This document shows, one piece after another, positions 31,952 through 34,963 of a stretch of 34,963 nt of DNA. The stretch's first letter is position 1. Every line of letters starts with the position of its first letter. A model generated the notes under the pieces. It made no database searches. It was not told the DNA's origin and was given only the letters and a program-made list of their open reading frames with translations. The stretch comes from SIG653 sp045577455 (GTDB lineage: Bacteria; Bacillota; Clostridia; Oscillospirales; CAG-382). The position numbers and the translations under genes were made by a program. The stretch lies in NCBI GenBank assembly GCA_045577455.1, contig JAZNIJ010000107.1, positions 1-34,963 of the forward strand, given 5' to 3'.

Positions 31952-32541
31952 TGTAATGCAATTTCCTCACTTTCATCTTCGGTCATATCTTCGGAGGAGG
32001 TGATATTTACATATTCACCAATTACACCGAGAGCTTCATAATAGTTGCTCGATTCTCGTACTCGTTCGCACATTTCTTTAGCTTCATCAGCCATACCATG
32101 TTCTTTTAAAGTTCTTGATGCAATACCCATAAGATTGAAAATATTGCCATCTTCACCAATCAAAGCACAATCGGGTTTAGCCTTTTCTTCGGGTGATTCA
32201 TTTTCTTTAATAAAACCACCGAGACGGTTATCCACATAGTCCGAAAACCAAGTACCGCCAAGCTCCTGATGTGTCTGCAAACGCCACATTGCCATTTTTC
32301 CTAAATCGACTTGAATATCCTCATCGAAAGGAAACAGTAAACATGTGAGGTCACCATTTTTGAATGTATAACAGTCATCCTCTTTAAATTCGCAGTCTTC
32401 AAGAAGAATACCAGCTCTTTTAAACAGACCGTTGATGCCGTCAATCCATTCTTTTAGTTCACCACCACATCCCTGCAACACAAGACCTTCGGTATTGGAC
32501 ATACTACGAAGTTCTTCTGTATTTACTGACTTAACTGACAA
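31948..32541 (-). CDS. Conserved ICE accessory protein, DUF4313-like
   Basis: About 197 aa, acidic and soluble. LTCLLFPFDEDIQVDLGKMA, then MWRLQTHQELGGTWFSDYVD is the strongest block and resembles DUF4313-like proteins; the C-terminal part (ALIGEDGNIFNLMGIASRTL, NYYEALGVIGEYVNI) is a helical domain also seen in other mobile-element proteins. The likely start is TTG 32541, inside the end of the upstream gene, with AGGTG 8 bases upstream; ATG 32502 is the alternative. Function unknown. Confidence 0.65.
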   Translation of the reverse strand: MSVKSVNTEELRSMSNTEGLVLQGCGGELKEWIDGINGLFKRAGILLEDCEFKEDDCYTFKNGDLTCLLFPFDEDIQVDLGKMAMWRLQTHQELGGTWFSDYVDNRLGGFIKENESPEEKAKPDCALIGEDGNIFNLMGIASRTLKEHGMADEAKEMCERVRESSNYYEALGVIGEYVNITSSEDMTEDESEEIALQ

Positions 32542-33593
32542 CTTTCTGCACCTACCATTTCCTGTTCAATTTCTGCCTTATCGTTCATAAACCTTTCAAA
32601 AGACACCTCGTCAATATCGGGGAATAAAATTGGTTCTTTTTTAAGGTCTATATGGCCTTTTTCTCCGAATTCAATCGGTTCATCCGTAATGAGAGTACCA
32701 CCGTAGTTTACTTTTACATTCGGTTCAAGAGTTGCCAAAAAGCTTTGGTCATCACTTGTTCTGCATTCATAACAGTAGAAGCCTTTAGGAACATCAGCTG
32801 CAGTCTTTCTGCTTTCAGAGAACAAAAAGACCTTATCCTGAAACTGAACAGCAGATAATTCTTCATGCCAAATAGGAATATAGTCGGTTTCAGTTGAATT
32901 CAATGTTAGACCAACAGTTTCCATATCTTCATATCCGTGAACTTTCAAAGCATGTTCGAATGCTTCTTTCATGGTTTCAGGTATATATTCTTCAAGAACT
33001 ATATCGCCCTTATACCTAATCCTGCCAAGATTGTGACCGAAGTCTTCATCAGCCCATTCGTGTTCTATTTCAACATCGGGATACATCTGCGCAAGTTTTG
33101 ACAGAATAGGATGTGGAGCAGACCAGGCAGTATTAAAACAGAGTTCACACTGTTCTTCTGATGTACCTTCAATTTCAATACAGTCGTAGGCATTCCATTT
33201 TGTACCCCAATTGTTGATACTCCATTCATACCATGTAGGAAAACCGTACTGCTGAATGTTACGGAAAGCCTGACGACCTGCTGACCACTCGTCTTCTTTA
33301 ATATCTGTTCTTTGTTTTAAGAAGATAGCTTCTTTTTCTTCGGGAATATTCAGAAGGTCAATTCCTTTGTTTGCACCATCAAATAAAAGAACAGAGACAA
33401 AGTCTTTATATGCTTTAAGACCTTTATCTGTAATCGAACCTGCTGTAATATTCAATGATTCAGGCATAGGAATTATCTTGTTGAAATCAACAGAACCAAG
33501 ACCCATTTCATCGTGTTTTATACCTTCCATAATCGCTCTGATTCTTTCGGGATCACCCGAAAACTTGATACGATTAGTAACATGGTTCGGCAT
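32523..33593 (-). CDS. Api92-like/LPD28 polyvalent protein
   Basis: 356 aa. The N-terminal two thirds (MPNHVTNRIKFSGDPERIRA, then WYEWSINNWGTKWNAYDCIE and FNTAWSAPHPILSKLAQMYP) is the DUF1281/Api92 ferredoxin-like family of phages and plasmids. The last third (KVFLFSESRKTAADVPKGFY, CYECRTSDD, VNYGGTLITDEPIEF) resembles the LPD28 domain of large polyvalent proteins. Such proteins are injected or expressed early by mobile elements; the exact role is unknown. AAAGGAGTGATAGT before ATG 33593. It follows the cytosine methylase stop by 4 bases. Confidence 0.8.
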   Translation of the reverse strand: MPNHVTNRIKFSGDPERIRAIMEGIKHDEMGLGSVDFNKIIPMPESLNITAGSITDKGLKAYKDFVSVLLFDGANKGIDLLNIPEEKEAIFLKQRTDIKEDEWSAGRQAFRNIQQYGFPTWYEWSINNWGTKWNAYDCIEIEGTSEEQCELCFNTAWSAPHPILSKLAQMYPDVEIEHEWADEDFGHNLGRIRYKGDIVLEEYIPETMKEAFEHALKVHGYEDMETVGLTLNSTETDYIPIWHEELSAVQFQDKVFLFSESRKTAADVPKGFYCYECRTSDDQSFLATLEPNVKVNYGGTLITDEPIEFGEKGHIDLKKEPILFPDIDEVSFERFMNDKAEIEQEMVGAESCQLSQ

Positions 33594-33597
33594 ACTA

Positions 33598-34707
33598 TCA
33601 CTCCTTTACAATTTGATATTTTTCATTAACTTCTCTTATTTTTCTGCCAATAGCAGAAATGACCGGTACACTCACAGAGTTACCAGCCATCTTATATAAC
33701 TGTCCATCCTTAATACCAGATGCGACAACCTTATTAAATTGTTTGTCTTCAAACCCTTGCAAACGCCAACACTCAATGGGCATCAGCTTACGGATTCTGC
33801 CCTTATGGTAAATGCCATGTCTGTCTTGAGCAGTTATTGTGAACATTTCCTCATTTGGTTCTTTCATCCGTCTGCCTTGCTGACGAACCTTTTCTCTGTC
33901 GGGTGTCAATATTGCTCTCGGAGCATCTTCTACCAACACACCTGAGTGTTCTCCTTTGCGATTGCTTACACCTGAATCTTGTCGTGCAGTTATGCATCGT
34001 GCTTGGGGAGTGATAATAGGATCACTATTCATATCAATAAAGTACAATCCTGTTTTTCCACCCATACCACCGCCACCTGCACACAATGTACAAGAAACAC
34101 CTGTTATGTCATAGACTCTCTGTCCTTGACTGCCGGGGATGATTTCTTTAAGATTCGCTCCATTGCAGCATTCGACAGGAAATATTTGTCCGGTACATCG
34201 TCCATCAAGATATCCGATAATATACAACCGCCGTCTTTGTTGGGGGACTCCGAAATATTTGCTGTTAAGCACACACCATTCGAGATTATACCCCATTTCA
34301 ACAAGCACGGAGTAGATAGTTTTAAGTGTTTCGCCTGAGTCATGCGATAACAAACCTTGAACGTTTTCCAAGAATACAAATGCAGGTTTTTTAACTTCAA
34401 GGATTCGGGCAACATCGAAGAAGAGAGTTCCTCTTGTATCACTGAATCCCATTCGCTTTCCGGCAACGCTGAAAGCTTGGCAAGGAAATCCTGCACAGAG
34501 CAGGTCAAAGTTGGGGAGATTTTGGGGGTCGATTTCTCGCGCATCTTCATAATATTGCTCACCCCCGGTTTTATACATCGCACAATACGCTGCATTAGCG
34601 TATTTATCAATTTCACAATGACCGACACACTCAAAACCTCCTATTTTAGTTAATCCTGTACGAAAACCACCGATACCTGCAAACATATCAAAAAATCGGA
34701 TTGCCAT
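33598..34707 (-). CDS. Cytosine-5 DNA methyltransferase
   Basis: 369 aa with all main C5-methylase motifs: motif I FFDMFAGIGGFRTGL (5-19), catalytic PCQ with C76, ENV at E114 (FLENVQGLL), QQRRR at about 156-160, then a target-recognition region (about 175-310) and the closing motif GNSVSVPVI near 350. No partner endonuclease is adjacent, so it is an orphan methylase, probably protective after transfer. AAAGG lies about 12 bases before the ATG. Recognition site unknown. Confidence 0.93.
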   Translation of the reverse strand: MAIRFFDMFAGIGGFRTGLTKIGGFECVGHCEIDKYANAAYCAMYKTGGEQYYEDAREIDPQNLPNFDLLCAGFPCQAFSVAGKRMGFSDTRGTLFFDVARILEVKKPAFVFLENVQGLLSHDSGETLKTIYSVLVEMGYNLEWCVLNSKYFGVPQQRRRLYIIGYLDGRCTGQIFPVECCNGANLKEIIPGSQGQRVYDITGVSCTLCAGGGGMGGKTGLYFIDMNSDPIITPQARCITARQDSGVSNRKGEHSGVLVEDAPRAILTPDREKVRQQGRRMKEPNEEMFTITAQDRHGIYHKGRIRKLMPIECWRLQGFEDKQFNKVVASGIKDGQLYKMAGNSVSVPVISAIGRKIREVNEKYQIVKE

Positions 34708-34753
34708 TTGGCATCCGACCTTTCTCTATGCGATTATTTAGTTATCTCCTTTC

Positions 34754-34963
34754 TTACATTTTTGGTTCTGTTAATGTGTTTTCTTCGGATATATTTTGAT
34801 CTTCATCCGGCTGTTCCTCAGCAAGCTCACTTTCCGTCAATCTGCGGAAGGAGTCTTCATCGGGAATAATGCCGAGTCTTCTGCCGTTATCAAAGGAACA
34901 ATGAATAGTGCCGAGGTCGTCCACGTGGTCAACAGTTCCTCGCATATTATCAAGGATAGGGCG
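34754..34963 (-). CDS. DUF4314-like protein, 5' end beyond the window
   Basis: The frame is open to the right edge: six codons before the first internal ATG (34945) read RPILDN and continue MRGTVDHVDDLGTIHCSFDN, GRRLGIIPDED, the core of the DUF4314 family (a small SH3-like or beta-barrel protein common in clostridial elements). The true start is therefore outside the window. The last 25 residues are acidic (ESELAEEQPDEDQNISEENT). Function unknown. Confidence 0.78.
   Translation of the reverse strand, partial: RPILDNMRGTVDHVDDLGTIHCSFDNGRRLGIIPDEDSFRRLTESELAEEQPDEDQNISEENTLTEPKM

Larger units (their letters stand above)
1502..34963 (-). mobile_element. Internal part of a clostridial integrative and conjugative element
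   Basis: More than 30 genes on one strand encode a MobP relaxase, VirD4, VirB4, VirB3- and VirB6-like proteins, an NlpC/P60 hydrolase and a Toprim primase-like protein, mixed with small families that I recognise from Tn1549-like clostridial elements. Gene spacing is tight and many genes overlap. Neither end is visible: there is no integrase, excisionase or att repeat, so these coordinates are only the part seen here. The left limit is set where the minus-strand run ends; the plus-strand genes at 175-1367 may also belong to the element as cargo. A conjugative plasmid cannot be excluded. Confidence 0.88.

Noticed and set aside
33598..34707. Complete restriction-modification system
   Set aside because: No endonuclease-like gene lies next to either methylase within the window.
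1..34963. tRNA, rRNA, integrase or attachment sites
   Set aside because: No cloverleaf, rRNA segment, tyrosine or serine recombinase motif, or terminal direct repeat was found by reading both strands.

Overview
The window is a contiguous stretch of an integrative and conjugative element (ICE) from a low-GC Gram-positive bacterium, most likely a gut Clostridia (Oscillospiraceae/Lachnospiraceae type). The evidence is a VirD4/VirB4/VirB6/VirB3-type secretion block without outer-membrane parts, a MobP-type relaxase, many small protein families typical of Tn1549-like clostridial elements (DUF6103, DUF3852, DUF4406, YodL/DUF3846, DUF3849, DUF4314), strong AGGAGG-type ribosome binding sites and U-tailed terminators. 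No integrase, excisionase, att site, tRNA or rRNA is visible, so both ends of the element lie outside the window. Domain names come from recognition of the protein sequences; no database search was run.

Layout. Bases 1-92 hold the start of a gene running out of the window. Bases 175-1367 hold two very AT-rich plus-strand genes for small membrane proteins, which look like cargo. From 1502 to the right edge every gene lies on the minus strand, so transcription runs right to left, mostly with overlapping or nearly touching genes. In transcription order: (1) 34963-28376, a leader/accessory block: DUF4314 (cut by the edge), an orphan cytosine-5 methylase, an Api92-like/LPD28 protein, a conserved accessory protein, a tiny membrane protein, an orphan adenine methylase, a 53-aa protein, an AbrB-like regulator, a broken YodL fragment, DUF3849, YodL-DUF3846 and a SpoVG homologue. 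(2) 28344-21186, a complete monoderm-type Tad/Flp pilus locus: four tandem pilin-like genes, prepilin peptidase, CpaB/RcpC-like, CpaE/TadZ-like, TadA/CpaF ATPase, two TadB/TadC-type platform proteins and two TadE/TadF-like pseudopilins. (3) 21169-15982, a membrane-anchored Cys-rich protein and a 1485-aa secreted protein with InlB-type repeats. (4) 15970-9524, the type IV secretion core: DUF4406, VirB2-like DUF3852, a SLOG protein, VirB6, VirB3/PrgI, a VirB4-N-domain-like protein, VirB4 and an NlpC/P60 wall hydrolase. (5) 9508-1502, mobilisation: two accessory proteins, DUF6103, a candidate oriT, a relaxosome accessory protein, the MobP relaxase, an inserted RNA + DUF3800 unit, a Toprim primase-like protein, VirD4 and a winged-helix protein.

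How the parts may work together. The relaxase and accessory protein would process the oriT candidate at about 7330-7570, VirD4 would pass the nucleoprotein to the VirB4/VirB3/VirB6 channel, the NlpC/P60 enzyme would open the wall, and the methylases and LPD-type proteins would protect incoming DNA. The unusual part is a full Tad pilus machine plus a very large repeat adhesin placed in the same transcriptional direction as the conjugation genes. The inferred role is cell-cell attachment before transfer.

The points most worth a second look are the embedded Tad pilus with a shared non-canonical prepilin motif, the RP4-like oriT candidate, the structured RNA with promoter and terminator in front of the DUF3800 gene, and the strong hairpin terminators placed directly in front of ribosome binding sites inside the long minus-strand gene run.
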